63,885 bases of DNA from Paenibacillus agri (GTDB taxonomy: Bacteria > Bacillota > Bacilli > Paenibacillales > Paenibacillaceae): contig NZ_JABWCS010000189.1 of the NCBI RefSeq assembly GCF_013359945.1, positions 1-63,885 of the forward strand, written 5' to 3'. Each line of letters begins with the position of its first letter. Position 1 is the stretch's first letter. A model generated the notes under the pieces. That model saw nothing but the letters and a program-made list of their open reading frames with translations, made no database searches and was not told the DNA's origin. Positions 63,425 through 63,885 of this stretch are shown in pieces. The position numbers were made by a program, and so were the translations under genes.

Positions 63425-63885
63425 GAGTTGTGCCTAACCTACTCGATCAGCGCCTAAGTTACTCAAGCTGTTCCGAAGTTACGATCTGAGTCCAAGCTAC
63501 TCAAGCTGCTCTGAAGCTACTCGATCAGCACCTAAGTTACTCAAGCTGTTCCGAAGCTACTCGATCAGCGCCCAAGTTACTCAAGCTGCTCCGAAGCTAC
63601 TCGATCAGCGCCCAAGTTACTCAAGCTGCTCCGCAGCTACTCGATCAGCGCCCAAGTTACCCAAGCTGCTCCGAAGCTACTCGATCAGCGCCTAAGTTAC
63701 TCAAGCTGTTCCGAAGTTACGATCTGAGTCCAAGCTACTCAAGCTGCTCCGAAGCTACGATCAGCGCCCAAGTTACTCAAGCTGCTCCGAAGCTACTCGA
63801 TCAGCGCCCAAGTTACTCAAGCTGCTCCGAAGCTACGATCAGCGCCCAAGTTACTCAAGCTGCTCCGAAGCTACTCGATCAGCGC
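63425..63885. repeat. Approximately 40-bp tandem array, running off the window
   Basis: About eleven units of a 40-bp sequence containing CAGCGCCCAAGTTACTCAAG and CTGCTCCGAAGCTACTCGAT, with some 36-bp units that lack CTCG. There are no unique spacers, so this is not CRISPR. The 110 bases between cassette 3 and the array hold only purine-rich sequence. Confidence 0.9.

Noticed and set aside
63425..63885. Possible CRISPR array
   Set aside because: Units are contiguous tandem copies without unique spacers, and no cas genes are present.

Overview
The window looks like a chromosomal segment of a Paenibacillus-type Firmicute. The grounds are strong purine-rich ribosome binding sites with frequent GTG/TTG starts, repeated YesM/YesN-type histidine kinase plus AraC-type response regulator pairs, and LplB/YtcP/LplA-type sugar ABC cassettes. 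There are also large GH36 and GH95-like glycosidases and long intergenic tandem repeat arrays. No rRNA, tRNA or CRISPR array was seen.

Layout. 1-357: repeats. 358-2121 (-): sensor kinase, divergent from sugar ABC cassette 1 (2405-6031: two permeases, lipoprotein, terminator). 6314-13396: ABC cassette 2 with its own kinase and regulator. 13487-18949: AraC regulator (-) divergent from a 1110-residue DUF5107/TPR protein and an aldose-epimerase-like protein. 18950-20230: repeat-rich gap. 20259-29072: kinase, regulator, binding protein, two MalF/MalG-type permeases and a GH36 alpha-galactosidase, most likely a raffinose/melibiose-type galactoside uptake and cleavage operon. 29849-32464 (-): GH95-like enzyme. 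32707-33577: tiny membrane protein and DsbA-like thiol oxidoreductase. 33720-34577: AraC regulator.

From about 34.7 to 59.4 kb the sequence is visibly richer in A+T and its content changes. A class I cyclic-di-GMP riboswitch (34896-35020), preceded by a cre-like CcpA site, leads a colinear run of six genes. These are two large secreted FN3 proteins with C-terminal cohesin-like domains, two exported helical proteins, a 3253-residue RHS/YD-repeat protein tipped with a nucleotidyltransferase-like domain, and a small acidic likely immunity protein. Behind it lie phage-like small genes, a serine recombinase/IS110 transposase chimera, an orphan RHS C-terminal tip that shares a 10-bp junction with the intact RHS gene, a frameshifted immunity-like gene, and a Rep/MobT-like replication gene broken by an in-frame amber codon. 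I read this as an RHS locus whose toxin tip was exchanged and which then collected decaying mobile DNA.

ABC cassette 3 (59760-63313) follows without a regulator in view, and the window ends in an approximately 40-bp tandem array. In the sugar modules a kinase senses an extracellular carbohydrate state, its AraC-type partner activates the adjacent transporter, and the sugar is imported using a shared ATPase encoded elsewhere (no ATPase gene is present here). The RHS operon is a separate surface/contact-antagonism function placed, by inference, under cyclic-di-GMP and carbon control.
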